From Prunella strophiata (Eukaryota; Chordata; Aves; Passeriformes; Prunellidae), in assembly GCA_036583965.1 (NCBI GenBank), contig JAZBQD010000019.1, positions 1,426,001 through 1,490,000 on the forward strand: a stretch of DNA of 64,000 nt, read 5' to 3'. Position numbers and translations under genes: made by a program. Below the pieces are notes generated by a model. The model made no database searches. It worked only from the letters and a program-made list of their open reading frames with translations, and had not been told where the DNA came from. Below are positions 1-11,527 of the stretch, piece after piece. Each line of letters starts with the position of its first letter. Position 1 is the first letter of the stretch.

Positions 1-1035
1 GGTTCAGTTTGACCATGGAATTCAGCCCTGGAGCCTCCTGCTGTGGGTTCAGTTTGACCATGGAATTCAGCCTTGGTTCCTCCAGCTGTGGGTTCAGTTG
101 GACACATGGAATTCAGCCCTGGAGCCTCCAGCTGTGGGTTCAGTTGACCATGGAATTCAGCCTTGGTTCCTCCAGCTGTGGGTTCAGTTGGACACATGGA
201 ATTCAGCCTTGGTTCCTCCTGCTGTGGGTTCAGTTGACCATGGAATTCAGCCTTGGTTCCTCCAGCTGTGGGTTCAGTTGACCATGGAATTCAGCCTTGG
301 TTCCTCCAGCTGTGGGTTCAGTTGACCATGGAATTCAGCCCTGGAGCCCCCAGCTGTGGGTTCAGTTGACCATGGAATTCAGCCCTGGAGCCCCCAGCTG
401 TGGGTTCAGTTGACCATGGAATTCAGCCTTGGTTCCTCCTGCTGTGGGTTCAGTTGGACACATGGAATTCAGCCCTGGAGCCTCCTGCTGTGGGTTCAGT
501 TGACCATGGAATTCAGCCTTGGTTCCTCCTGCTGTGGGTTCAGTTGGACACATGGAATTCAGCCTTGGTTCCTCCTGCTGTGGGTTCAGTTGACCATGGA
601 ATTCAGCCTTGGTTCCTCCTGCTGTGGGTTCAGTTTGACCATGGAATTCAGCCTTGGTTCCTCCTGCTGTGGGTTCAGTTGGACACATGGAATTCAGCCC
701 TGGAGCCTCCTGCTGTGGGTTCAGTTGGACACATGGAATTCAGCCTTGGTTCCTCCAGCTGTGGGTTCAGTTGACCATGGAATTCAGCCCTGGAGCCCCC
801 AGCTGTGGGTTCAGTTGACCATGGAATTCAGCCCTGGAGCCCCCAGCTGTGGGTTCAGTTGGACACATGGAATTCAGCCTTGGTTCCTCCTGCTGTGGGT
901 TCAGTTGACCATGGAATTCAGCCCTGGAGCCCCCAGCTGTGGGTTCAGTTGACCATGGAATTCAGCCCTGGAGCCCCCAGCTGTGGGTTCAGTTGACCAT
1001 GGAATTCAGCCTTGGTTCCTCCAGCTGTGGGTTCA
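1..1035. repeat. Minisatellite, 44-46 bp unit, about 23 copies
   Basis: Head-to-tail repeats of a 44 bp unit beginning GGTTCAGTTGACCATGGAAT and ending in CTGTG. Each unit carries GAATTC, and most carry CCATGG. Two variant positions alternate: GACC versus GGACAC after the CAGTT, giving 44 to 46 bp, and CCTTGGTTCCTCC versus CCCTGGAGCCCCC in the second half. The array runs off the left edge of the window, so its true length is unknown. Open frames across it are repeat artefacts with no gene-like sequence. Confidence 0.97.
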
Positions 1036-1600
1036 TGTTGGAGTCCTGAACTGAATTAGAGAATTTCTGTGCTGACAGACTCTGACTCCCAAGAAAACAC
1101 TACATTTGACCTGAAGCTATAGAAAAAAACCTCCCAAAACTTAATTAATAACACTAAGATTATAAGTGTGTAATTTAATTAGAAGTATCTAATATCACAG
1201 AGTAAAAAACTTAAAGTTTTAAAATATAACAATATATATAAAACAAAATGAAAGTCTTAAAACAGTAACTAGTTGTTCTTCTTCACCTTCTTCTTCATAA
1301 ATTTGAGTAGTATTTTATAACTAGACAGAAAAGTTCTCATTGTGGAGTTTAAGTAATTAATTATTAAGTTAAAAATAAAAATAATTTAAATGACATTTCT
1401 TAATTAAATAATTTAATCTTAAAAAAAAACTTATATAAAAAATAATTAACCATTTTGTAACTTGTTAGTAAAATCCTATAAAACTCACAACTTGTAATAT
1501 AAATAAAAAATAATAAGCATCTAAATATAAACACAAAATACCATCTCAAGTACCTTCAATCCCAACCTTAACAAAACCAAAAATCCCTCAAAAACCAACA
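1036..1600. other. AT-rich block without recognised genes
   Basis: Immediately right of the minisatellite, base composition changes sharply to very AT-rich from about 1,080 to 1,590, with many short TTAATTAA-like runs and no open frame of note. It could be a decayed retroelement internal region or simply AT-rich spacer. I cannot assign a family. A second block of similar character lies at 58.1-58.7 kb. Confidence 0.6.
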
Positions 1601-3089
1601 CAGAGTGGAGCAGAGGCTGGGGGGCTCTGGCTCAGCCCCTGGGCTGGGGATCCCTGGAATGTGCTGGGCAGGAGGACTCGTGGCTGCTCCTGGCTTTGCA
1701 GGGAGGGACTCAGACTGTTGTTTGTGAATAAATAAATGTTATTTTGTGCTTGCTGGCCCATCTGAAACAGCACCTGGGTGCCTCTGGGAGTTGGGGTTTC
1801 AATCAGCACGTGTGTGCTCCAGAGGGGTGGAGGAGTGGATCCCTGTGCAGACCAGGAAAAGGAGAATTGCAGAGCTGGCTCTGGTGGGGTTTGCTGTGTC
1901 CCTCTGGACCAGGATCTCAGCAGCCCCCCTGGAACTCCTGCACTGAGCACCTCAGAGCAGGAGCAAAATTAAAATCTGAGGTTTGGCAGCAAATTTCTGA
2001 GCTTCAGAATGTTCTGTCCTTTGAAAGCCACCACAAAGCCCCCCAAAGCCTTCAATATCCATTTGATGTGGTATCTCCCACTTAGAAAGAGCCACTTAGA
2101 GATATTTATCCAGTGGCTTGTTAAAGCAGCTATAAATAATCCATCAGTGCTGCAGGGAGGGCTGGTAATGTTCCTTTATTTACGGGAGGTGTGCTTTGTG
2201 TGGGAGCTGGGAGTTTTCCTTAACTCCATAATTCCCAAAGTGCTCTTGTGTGGACTGCAATATCTGACAGATAATGTAGGCTGGAACACAGATCAGGATA
2301 TAAATTAGCAAAAGTGTGTCCTGAGGCTTCTCTGATAGTACACGCAATACTTTCCCCCCTTAATTATCTTGTCATGATAATTTCCTTTAATTATCTTGCC
2401 ATAATAAATTCAGTAGGTGAATTAATCTGGAATAGTCACGGAGCAGCACGTGGTTCTGACAGCCTTGGATTTGCTGTCAAGGTTTTTGCTGACAAACCAG
2501 AATCCCTCTGCTCCCTCCACGAGCTGTTTGATGTTAATAGTGCCCTATTTTGCTCACATCCCACATTTCTCCGTGACAAAGCTGAAGGCACAGCAGAGGG
2601 AATTGTGCAGTGAGTGGCAGAGCTGTGATTTGGGCTCTGGGAAATCAAACCTGGTGCTTTCAATGGGCCAGAGAAGTTCTGCAAACCTTTGCTGAGAGAG
2701 TTTGCTGTTTGATTTAGAGGATGTGGGAGCTTTGGAGGGTTTTTTTTTTGTGGATTAAAAAAAAAAAAAAAACCCTCACAGAAAACCACTTTTCTTCCAT
2801 GTAGAGATTTCAGATCCACAGGAAGCAACTCAAGCTGAACAGAGGGGTCCCAAGGCCTGGTGGTGTCACAGCAGGACCTCGGGGTGGGCTTTTCTTGGTG
2901 GTGTTTGGAGGGAGAGGCTGGGATGGGGCGTGGAAATGGCTTTTCCAGGAGGGACAGGAGGTGGCTCTTCCAGGAGGGACAGGGTGAGCAGCACTGTGGG
3001 TGCAGCCACAGACAGAGCTGGGCTCAACCCTCCTGTTCCCTCACCTGGGGCAGGGTCAGGGCACTGGGGAGTGCCCCTAATTCCATGGG
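1601..3089. other. Single-copy intergenic or intronic sequence
   Basis: Ordinary mixed-composition sequence with no recognisable exon, RNA gene or transposon. Two notable sites are AAT-rich motifs near 2,340-2,410 (several TTAATTATCTTG-like repeats) and the T/A hairpin listed separately. Short open frames here show no protein-like signal I recognise. Confidence 0.5.
2736..2776. repeat. Perfect short inverted repeat (T10/A16 hairpin)
   Basis: GAGGG followed by a run of T is mirrored 7 bases later by a run of A followed by CCCTC. This gives two arms of about 15 bp that can pair perfectly. It may be a chance oligo-T/oligo-A juxtaposition or two retroelement tails facing each other. Confidence 0.7.
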
Positions 3090-3285
3090 ACAGAGGGGAA
3101 TGTCCCCAGGATAAAGGGGAATATCCCTGGATAAAGGGGAATGTCCAGTGAAAAAGGGGAAAGGCCCATGTCCTTGGGATAAAGGAAAAGGGCTGTGTCC
3201 CTGGATAAAGGGAAATGTCCCTGTCCCCAGGATGAAGGGGAATGTCCCTGTCCCTGGATCAAGGGAATGTCCCTGTCCCCAGATC
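3090..3285. repeat. Degenerate tandem repeat (GGATAAAGGGGAATGTCCC type)
   Basis: Imperfect repeats built from GGATAAAGGGGAATGTCCC and variants with inserted CTGTCCCCA. Spacing is irregular, roughly 20 to 36 bp. The block shows no large homogeneous core, which suggests an old or short-lived array. Confidence 0.85.
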
Positions 3286-3378
3286 TGGGCAGCCTCGTTA
3301 GCAGTGCTGCAGAGCTGGCCCATCCATCAGGGCTGTCCCTGGCAGCAGCCCGGGAAGCTTTTAAATGCAGGCAGCTGC

Positions 3379-6300
3379 AGGGCTGGGATCAATAGCTGCA
3401 GTGGCTCTCACAGGGCTGGGATCAATAGCTGCAGGGGCTCTGACAGGGCTGGGATCAATAGCTGCAGTGGCTCTCACAGGGCTGGGATCAATAGCTGCAG
3501 TGGCTCTGACAGGGCTGGGATCAATAGCTGCAGTGGCTCTCACAGGGCTGGGATCAATAGCTGCAGTGCTCTCACAGGGCTGGGATCAATAGCGCAGTGG
3601 CTCTCACAGGGCTGGATCAATAGCTGCAGTGGCTCTCACAGGGCTGGATCAATAGCTGCGTGGCTCTCACAGGGCTGGGATCAATAGCTGCAGTGGCTCT
3701 CACAGGGCTGGGATCAATAGCTGCAGGGGCTCTCACAGAGCTGGGATCAATAGCTGCAATGGCTCTCACAGAGCTGGGATCAATAGCTGCAGTGGCTCTC
3801 ACAGGGCTGGGATCAATAGCTGCAGTGGCTCTCACAGGGCTGGATCAATAGCTTGCAGTGGCTCTCACGGGCTGGGATCAATAAGCTGCAGTGGCTCTCA
3901 CAGGGCTGGGATCAATAGCTGCAGTGGCTCTCACAGGGCTGGGATCAATAGCTGCAGTGGCTCTCACAGGGCTGGGATCAATAGCTGCAGTGGCTCTCAC
4001 AGAGCTGGGATCAATAGCTGCAGTGGCTCTCACAGGGCTGGGATCAATAGCTGCAGTGGCTCTCACAGGGCTGGGATCAATAGCTGCAGTGGCTCTCACA
4101 GAGCTGGGATCAATAGCTTGCAGTGGCTCTCACAGGGCTGGGATCAATAGCTTGCAGTGGCTCTCACAGGCTGGGATCATAGCTGCAGGGGCTCTCACAG
4201 AGCTGCAGGCTGGGATCAATAGCTGCAGTGGCTCTGACAGGGCTGGATCATAGCTGCAGTGGCTCTGACAGGGCTGGGATCAATAGCTGCAATGGCTCTC
4301 ACAGAGCTGGGATCAATAGCTGCAGTGGCTCTCACAGGGCTGGGATCAATAGCTGCAGTGGCTCTCACAGGGCTGGGATCAATAGCTGCAGTGGCTCTCA
4401 CAGAGCTGGGATCAATAGCTGCAGTGGCTCTCACCGGGCTGGGATCAATAGCTGCAGTGGCTCTCACAGGGCTGCAGGGCTGGGATCAATAGCTGCAGTG
4501 GCTCTCACAGGGCTTGGGATCAATAGCTGGCAGTGGCTCTCACAGAGCTGCAGGCTGGGATCAATAGCTGCAGTGGCTCTCACAGAGCTGGATCATAGCT
4601 GCAGTGGCTCTGACAGGCTGGGATCAATAGCTGCAATGGCTCTCACAGAGCTGGATCAATAGCTGCAGTGCTCTCACAGGGCTGGGATCAATAGCTGCAG
4701 TGGCTCTCACAGGGCTGGGATCAATAGCTGCAAGTGGCTCTCACAGAGCTGCAGGCTGGGATCAATAGCTGCATGGCTCTCACAGGGCTGGGATCAATAG
4801 CTGCAGTGGCTCTCACAGGGCTGCAGGGCTGGGATCAATAGCTGCAGTGGCTCTCACAGGGCTGGGATCAATAGCTGCAGGGGCTCTCACAGGGCTGCAG
4901 GCTGGGATCAATAGCTGCAGTGGCTCTCACAGAGCTGGGATCAATAGCTGCAGTGGCTCTCACAGAGCTGGGATCAATAGCTGCACTGGCTCTCACAGGG
5001 CTGGGATCAATAGCTGCAGTGGCTCTCACAGAGCTGGGATCAATAGCTGCACTGGCTCTCACAGAGCTGGGATCAATAGCTGCAGTGGCTCTGACAGGGC
5101 TGGGATCAATAGCTGCAGTGGCTCTCACAGAGCTGGGATCAATAGCTGCACTGGCTCTCACAGGGCTGGGATCAATAGCTGCAGTGGCTCTCACAGGGCT
5201 GGATCATAGCTGCAGTGGCTCTCACAGGGCTGGATCATAGCTGCAGTGGCTCTCACAGGGTGGGATCAATAGCTGCAATGGCTCTCACAGGGCTGGATCA
5301 TAGCTGCAGTGGCTCTCACAGGGCTGGGATCAATAGCTGCACTGGCTCTCACAGGGCTGGGATCAATAGCTGCAGGGGCTCTCACAGGGCTGGGATCAAT
5401 AGCTGCAGTGGCTCTCACAGAGCTGGGATCAATAGCTGCAGGGGCTCTCACAGGGCTGGGATCAATAGCTGCAGTGGCTCTCACAGGGCTGGGATCAATA
5501 GCTGCAGGGGCTCTCACAGGGCTGGGATCAATAGCTGCAGTGGCTCTCACAGGGCTGGGATCAATAGCTGCAGTGGCTCTCACAGGGCTGGGATCAATAG
5601 CTGCAGTGGCTCTCACAGGGCTGGGATCAATAGCTGCAGTGGCTCTCACAGAGCTGCAGGCTGGGATCAATAGCTGCAATGGCTCTCACAGGGCTGGATC
5701 ATAGCTGCAGTGGCTCTCACAGGGCTGGATCAATAGCTGCAGGGGCTCTCACAGGGCTGGATCATAGCTGCAGTGGCTCTCACAGAGCTGGGATCAATAG
5801 CTGCAGTGGCTCTCACAGGGCTGGGATCAATAGCTGCAGTGGCTCTCACAGGGCTGGGATCAATAGCTGCAGTGGCTCTGACAGGGCTGGGATCAATAGC
5901 TGCAGTGGCTCTCACAGGGCTGGGATCAATAGCTGCAGTGGCTCTCACAGGGCTGGGATCAATAGCTGCAGTGGCTCTCACAGGGCTGGGATCAATAGCT
6001 GCAGGGGCTCTCACAGGGCTGGATCATAGCTGCAGTGGCTCTCACAGAGCTGGGATCATAGCTGCAGTGGCTCTCACAGAGCTGGATCAATAGCTGCAGG
6101 GGCTCTCACAGGGCTGGATCAATAGCTGCACTGGCTCTCACAGGGCTGGATCATAGCTGCAGTGGCTCTCACAGAGCTGGGATCAATAGCTGCACTGGCT
6201 CTCACAGAGCTGGGATCAATAGCTGCACTGGCTCTCACAGGGCTGGGATCAATAGCTGCAGTGGCTCTCACAGGGCTGGGATCAATAGCTGCAATGGCTC

Positions 6301-7084
6301 TCACAGGGCTGGGATCAATAGCTGCAGTGGCTCTCACAGGGCTGGGATCAATAGCTGCAGTGGCTCTCACAGGGCTGGATCAATAGCTGCAGTGGCTCTG
6401 ACAGGGCTGGGATCATAGCTGCAGTGGCTCTCACAGGGCTGGGATCAATAGCTGCAGTGGCTCTCACAGGGCTGGGATCAATAGCTGCAGTGGCTCTGAC
6501 AGGGCTGGGATCAATAGCTGCAGTGGCTCTCACAGAGCTGGGATCAATAGCTGCAATGGCTCTCACAGGGCTGGGATCAATAGCTGCAATGGCTCTCACA
6601 GAGCTGGGATCAATAGCTGCAATGGCTCTCACAGAGCTGGGATCAATAGCTGCAGGGGCTCTCACAGGGCTGGGATCAATAGCTGCACTGGCTCTCACAG
6701 GGCTGGGATCATAGCTGCAGTGGCTCTGACAGGGCTGGGATCATAGCTGCAGTGGCTCTCACAGAGCTGGATCAATAGCTGCAATGGCTCTCACAGAGCT
6801 GGATCAATAGCTGCAATGGCTCTCACAGAGCTGGATCAATAGCTGCAATGGCTCTCACAGGGCTGGATCATAGCTGCAGTGGCTCTCACAGAGCTGGATC
6901 AATAGCTGCACTGGCTCTCACAGAGCTGGATCAATAGCTGCACTGGCTCTCACAGAGCTGGATCAATAGCTGCAGTGGCTCTCACAGAGCTGGGATCAAT
7001 AGCTGCAGTGGCTCTCACAGGGCTGGGATCAATAGCTGCAGTGGCTCTCACAGAGCTGCAGGCTGGGATCAATAGCTGCACTGG
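3379..7084. repeat. Minisatellite, 33 bp unit, about 112 copies
   Basis: A 3.7 kb array of the unit GCTGGGATCAATAGCTGCAG followed by TGGCTCTCACAGG. Because 33 is a multiple of 3, frames stay open for long stretches and give an 11-residue repeat of the [11 protein letters not shown] kind; this is a repeat artefact. Common substitutions are GAGCTG for GGGCTG, CTCTGAC for CTCTCAC, and A/C/G at the base after GCTGCA. Recurrent short units lack one G and one A (CTGGATCATAG), and occasional longer units contain an extra GCTGCAGG. CTGCAG recurs in nearly every unit. Confidence 0.97.
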
Positions 7085-8033
7085 ATGATCCCTGAGGGTC
7101 CCTCCCAGCTCAGGAGATTCCAGGGTTCCATGAAGTGATGATGCTGCTAAAGGCATATTCTGTGTTTCACTCTTGTTTTCTAATGGCTGAAGAGCAAAAC
7201 ATCCCCAAGATTTTAGTGCTGTAAGGAATAAAAAACCTCTGCTCAGAGTCCAGCACTGGTAATAAACTCCTGACACCTCGATGTTGCTCTGTTATCCCCT
7301 CCTGCTAATGGAAATTCCCTAATTCTTTGGATTAGCCTCCCTCCCATGGGATTCAGGTGTGTAAAACTCCTGTTCTTCACCCTCACATCCTCCCTGGGCG
7401 TGGGAGAACGTCTGTGGTGTGGTTCTCTTCTTATTTCATTTTAAATAAACTAAACCCCTCATTTGCAGTGGTTCCTAAGCAACAAAGTACAGGGGGGGAA
7501 AGCCAAACAAGCACCAGGTAATTTGTGCTTCCTTGCTGGAGCCTTCAAATGGTGCTAAAGGGTGGCTCTGGAGCCTCTGACAGGGGGAGGAGGCTCTCAG
7601 TGAGGTGCTGGTAATTCCTCTTTGCAGCCTGCAGCTCCTCAGCGTTTATTTAAAGCTTTTTGCCTTCCCTGGCCCTTCCTGAGTGCTGGGGAGGAGCTGG
7701 ATTGGGCTGATTTATCCTGGAGCACTGGACAGGAGATCAATGGAGTTACTGGCCTGGGAACGTGGCTGGAGCAGGGAGAGCTCCTGGGCTGTGTCAGAGC
7801 CCTGGGAGGGGACAGTGCCACTGTCCCCAAGGGCACACTGCCACAGGACTGGCCCCAGCTGGGTCCCCTCACTTCCCAGTTATGCAGGTTCAGCATTTGC
7901 ATTTTACTCTCTCTTTATTTTCTTTATTTTTTTTTTTTTTCAATGTTGAACTTTTGCATTTTCATTTTCAGGGCTTTCATGGTTCCAGACAAAGCAGCTT
8001 TGCCCAAAAGTGTCACATCCCATTCGATTTTTT

Positions 8034-8080
<47 letters not shown>

Positions 8081-8756
8081 GTTGTTTTTCCCCCTGCTTT
8101 TCCCTCTGCATTCTCTCTTTGCTATCAGGAACTGGGATGGTGCCTGGAAGGATTCTCTGTATTAAAGCACTGGTGTCATGTCAGGCAAAGCTCTTTGTTT
8201 CCAGCAGCCTGTCAGGCTGCTGTGAAATGTTTTATACCCTTATTCCATTTGTGTTTCTGCCTGGCAAATACTTCCTGAGCAGTGGAACTGTGGTGCTGAA
8301 CACGTGAATCTGATTTCTGGTTTTAAGTTTTTGTTGGTTTGTTTTCCCATGGATGTTTTGTAGCTCATAAAGGGCTGAGGAGAAGCACCAGGTGCTCCCC
8401 ACAGGTCTCTCTCCCAGCCCTTGCTCATTTTGTGACACATTTGGCTCTAAATTGTTCCATACCCAGAAGTACCAGTAGAGAAAATGCTCTTTTTTTTTTT
8501 TTTTTTCTTTTTTTGCCTTATGGAGAATTTAATTACTCATTACCCCAGTTCTTCTGCTCTGGCTGCTTTATGATGTGGGACTTCATTGCCCAATAAAGCA
8601 CCAGCTGTGGGGTTTTTCCTGAGCCCAGAGTGCTCCAGCCAGGAGCTGCTCCTGTGTTGGTTTGGGTTTTACCAACACACAGAAAAAAACACTTGGACAG
8701 GCCAGAAACAAAATCCTCATTTTCTCTGCAGTTTCAGCCCTTGCAGACAGAGCAGG
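7085..8756. other. Single-copy sequence with long poly-T tracts
   Basis: No gene, RNA or transposon recognised. It contains three T tracts: about 14 T at 7,927-7,940, about 42 T at 8,036-8,077, and a T-rich run at 8,488-8,514. The 42 bp tract could be the reversed tail of an A-tailed insertion, but no element body is visible beside it. Confidence 0.5.
8036..8077. repeat. Poly-T tract (about 42 T)
   Basis: An uninterrupted T run, equivalent to poly-A on the minus strand. CR1 elements do not end in poly-A, so this is not a CR1 tail. The exact length is likely to be polymorphic and uncertain in the assembly. Confidence 0.9.
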
Positions 8757-8877
8757 AACAGAATCCCAGAAAGGTTTGGGTGGGAAAGGGACCTCAAATC
8801 CCACCCAGTGCCACCCCTGCCATGGCAGGGACGCCTCCCACTGTCCCAGGCTGCTCCAGCCCCAGTGTCCAGCCTGG
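8757..8877 (-). mobile_element. CR1 LINE 3' end fragment (first arm of a fold-back)
   Basis: Reads as a minus-strand CR1 3' end: GGTTTGGGTGGGAAAGGGAC, then CCAGTGCCACCCCTGCC, ATGGCAGGGAC and CAGTGTCCAGCCTGG. At about 8,871-8,877 it meets a plus-strand CR1 piece at the shared heptamer AGCCTGG, making two arms of about 36 bp around an 18 bp loop. Confidence 0.85.
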
Positions 8878-9285
8878 GACAAGTGGGAAGTGTCCCTGCC
8901 ATGGCAGGAGTGGGATGGGATGGGATGGGATGGGATGGGATGGGATGGGATGGGATGGGATGGGATGGGATGGGGATGGGGATGGGGATGGGGATGGGGA
9001 TGGGGATGGGGATGGGGATGGGGATGGGGATGGGGATGGGATGGGGATGGGATGGGGATGGGATGGGGATGGGATGGGATGGGATGGGATGGGGATGGGG
9101 ATGGGGATGGGGATGGGGATGGGGATGGGGATGGGGATGGGGATGGGGATGGGGATGGGGATGGGATGGGATGGGATGGGATGGGATGGGATGGGATGGG
9201 ATGGGGATGGGGATGGGATGGGGATGGGATGGGATGGGATGGGATTGAAGGTCCCTCCCAGCCCAAGCCTGCCGTGGTTCCCTGT
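8871..9285 (+). mobile_element. CR1 3' end interrupted by a GGGAT array (second arm of fold-back)
   Basis: Plus-strand CR1 sequence starts at AGCCTGGGACAAGTGGGAAG and continues through TGTCCCTGCCATGGCAGGAG. The expected GTGGGATT...GGTCCCT stretch of the CR1 tail is split: the GGGAT motif is expanded into the long array at 8,912-9,245, after which GAAGGTCCCTCCCAGCCCAA resumes the CR1 tail. The microsatellite therefore grew inside the CR1. Confidence 0.75.
8912..9245. repeat. GGGAT / GGGGAT microsatellite, about 334 bp
   Basis: Alternating blocks of pure GGGAT and pure GGGGAT. The G runs of three and four at 2 bp spacing fit the usual G-quadruplex pattern on the plus strand. It lies inside a CR1 tail. 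Methionine/glycine/aspartate/tryptophan-rich frames across it are artefacts. Confidence 0.97.
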
Positions 9286-9924
9286 GCCTGGGGGTGCAGG
9301 GGGCAGCCAAGGCCAGGCTGGCTCTGCTGCCCAGCCCAGCTGGGTGTGCCCAGCCTGCTGCAGCCCTGCAGTGCCTGGGCTGGGGGCCCTGAGCCCCTGG
9401 CTGGGTGTGCAGGGCTGGAAGGACAGAGGGACAGGCAGGGCTCTGTGTCTGTGCCCTGCCCCTGGCTGAATCCCCTGGGGTGCAGCTCTGGCTCCAGCTG
9501 GGGCTGTGACCTGCAGGTGCAGGGTCTGAGCCTGGTCCCCCTGCAGCCCCTCAGCTCTGCAGCCCAGGGGTGCCTCCCAGTTTCCAGGGGTGCCCTTCCC
9601 ACGAGCTCCTTCCCCTTCCAGGGATTATTTTCCACAGCAAAGCTTCTTTCAGCAATGGCTGCACCTTCCCAAACTTTGCCTTTCAGTCTCAGAGCCAGCC
9701 AACACCACCACCACGTCCTCACTGCTGCAAACAATCACATTCCTGGGAGCAATTGCTCATTTTTATTGGAGACAATCATAAAAATATTTTTTTCTCTCAT
9801 TTATTTGTTTACAGGGTGCACATTAAGTAAAGGTTTTTGCTGCAGATCCAGTGTTTATTTTTTATTCCTAAGAATTCTGGCCACAGGTCTAAAAGTGGTA
9901 GAAGGAATATTACTCGTTTCCCTT
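9286..9924. other. Single-copy GC-rich sequence
   Basis: Nothing recognised. It is rich in CTGG, CAGCC and CCCTGG words but shows no clear period and no convincing exon. An AT-rich part follows from about 9,770. Confidence 0.45.
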
Positions 9925-10003
9925 AGAATCATGGAATATTTTGGCTTGGAAAGGACCTTTAAAGGCCATCTAGTCCAGCCCCCTTGCCACGGGCAGGGAT
10001 GGT
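9925..10003 (-). mobile_element. CR1 3' end fragment
   Basis: AGAATCATGGAATATTTTGG, CTTGGAAAGGACCTTTAAAG and GCCATCTAGTCCAGCCCCC match the complement of the CR1 3' end, including the terminal octamer region. About 80 bp, 5'-truncated and of a more standard subfamily than the GC-rich copies elsewhere in the window. Confidence 0.85.
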
Positions 10004-11040
10004 TTTTATGAGATTCACACTGAATTGTGTTAGTGAGATAAGTTTTCCTCATTTTCCATTCCTGCCATTCTGTTGTCTGCTGCAAATCTGATCAGCGCTG
10101 ATTTTCTGTTTTCCTCCAAGGCCCTGATTAAATCTCTCAGCAGCTCGGAGCTGCCCATCAATTCCTGCAGGGCCGGGATGGCTCGGCGGGCTCCCAGCCG
10201 AGCCCAATCACTGAGACAGCGTTAATTGTTTAAAGACCGGGCTATTGATTGGGTATTTTTCTCCTTTCTTAGTTAAGAAACTGCGTGGTATTGAGCGAAA
10301 TCTGGAGTAGATTATGTCAGCGCCGTTTCCCCTGTCAGCAGAAGGTGTGACCCCCTTCCATCAGGGAGCTTGGTGCATTATTTGTGCTTAAGGAGCTCCC
10401 CCAGCTCAGGGGAAGTGGCAGCTGCTCCTTTATTCAGGATCATTATTTAGCTCTATTTTTACCCTTTCCATTACTTGAATCAATTTTTCTCAGATCAGCA
10501 ACGAGCTATATTTTCTAGACAATCCTTTCCCCATCCCTTTTAAAATACTGATAGATGGTCACTTTTCTTCCCATCTTTCTGATTTCCCTGCAATTCCCTG
10601 CTCCCAGTTATTTCCTAACAGTTCAAAAGCCCTTTATTTCCATAGGGGCTGCTGAGCACCTTCCAGTCACTGGGAGAAGAAAAGCAATGATAGCAGTGAA
10701 TACCACTGGCATGAGAACACCTCTCAGCCTTCCAATGCTGAGGAGAAATCCAGATTAATCCTATTTTTGGTCTGGCTGATAATTGCACTCTTTCTGGCTG
10801 CATATTAATCAACAGCATTTTCAAGATCCCTAATGAATTTTTATCAACAAGCACAGGGGGTTGTGTCTGCTAGCAGAGGTTTTTTGGGTTTGTCAGGGCT
10901 CCTCAGAATCCTTGCTTTTGTACATATTTTTATATTTTCCTTTCCTGCTTGTGCAGAGTGCAGGGTTGGTGTCTTGGTGCAGAGACTCTTTGGGGCACAA
11001 AAGCTCTTTTTAAGCAGCTTCTTGATTATTATTCCAGGCT
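10004..11040. other. Single-copy sequence with a conserved-looking non-coding segment
   Basis: The stretch 10,080-10,345 keeps several CpGs in otherwise CpG-poor surroundings and is dense in homeodomain-type ATTA/TAAT cores (GTTAATTGTTTAAAGACCG, CTATTGATTGGG). This style is typical of conserved non-coding elements, but conservation cannot be seen from one sequence. The rest (10,346-11,040) holds nothing I can name. Confidence 0.35.
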
Positions 11041-11165
11041 TCATCCCTGGCAGTGCCCAGGCTGGACACTGGGGCTGGAGCAGCCTGGGACAAGTGGGAG
11101 GTGTCCCTGCCATGGCAGGGCTGGCACTGGGAGGGATTTCTAAGCCACCCCAAACCATTTTGGGG
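11041..11165 (+). mobile_element. CR1 3' end fragment
   Basis: CTGGCAGTGCCCAGGCTGG, ACACTGGGGCTGGAGCAGC and GTGTCCCTGCCATGGCAGGG follow the order of the plus-strand CR1 3' end and finish with a CCCCAAACCATT-like terminus. About 125 bp, 5'-truncated. Confidence 0.85.
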
Positions 11166-11527
11166 TTTTGTGGGACTCAGTAATGTGGAACAAAATTCCT
11201 TTTTTCGTGCCTGACCAGAACCCCCTCAAAGCAACCCCTCCTAACCCAGAGCAGCCCTCCCAGCCCCAGCTCCCATTTCAGCTCTTCCCCTGGCTGCTCT
11301 GTGCCCCTGCTCCCAGCAGAACTCCCCTGGGCTGGGGGTTCTCCCCATCCCAAAGCCTGCTCCATCACTGCCAGGCCTCTTCCAGGGCCAGGATCCAACT
11401 CCTGGGTGCCTGAATACATCCAAGGAGAGAGATCTGCTGCTGAACTTCAGCTGGGGAGCCTGCTTCCACCTCTGTGCCTGCTCCCTCCAGCCCTGCTTTG
11501 CCTCTGTGTGCTGGTGGGGTCTGCACA
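11166..11527. other. Single-copy spacer
   Basis: C-rich sequence with no recognised gene or element. Confidence 0.4.

Noticed and set aside
3379..7084. Possible CRISPR-like array of short repeats
   Set aside because: Units are contiguous with no unique spacers, the genome is vertebrate, and the repeat is an ordinary minisatellite.
8912..9245. Interstitial telomere repeat
   Set aside because: The motif is GGGAT/GGGGAT, not TTAGGG, and it is embedded in a CR1 tail from which it can be derived.
8583..10011. Frames up to about 450 codons over 8.6-10 kb
   Set aside because: Half of each translation is the GGGAT array and the rest is CR1 tail and flank; no domain recognisable.
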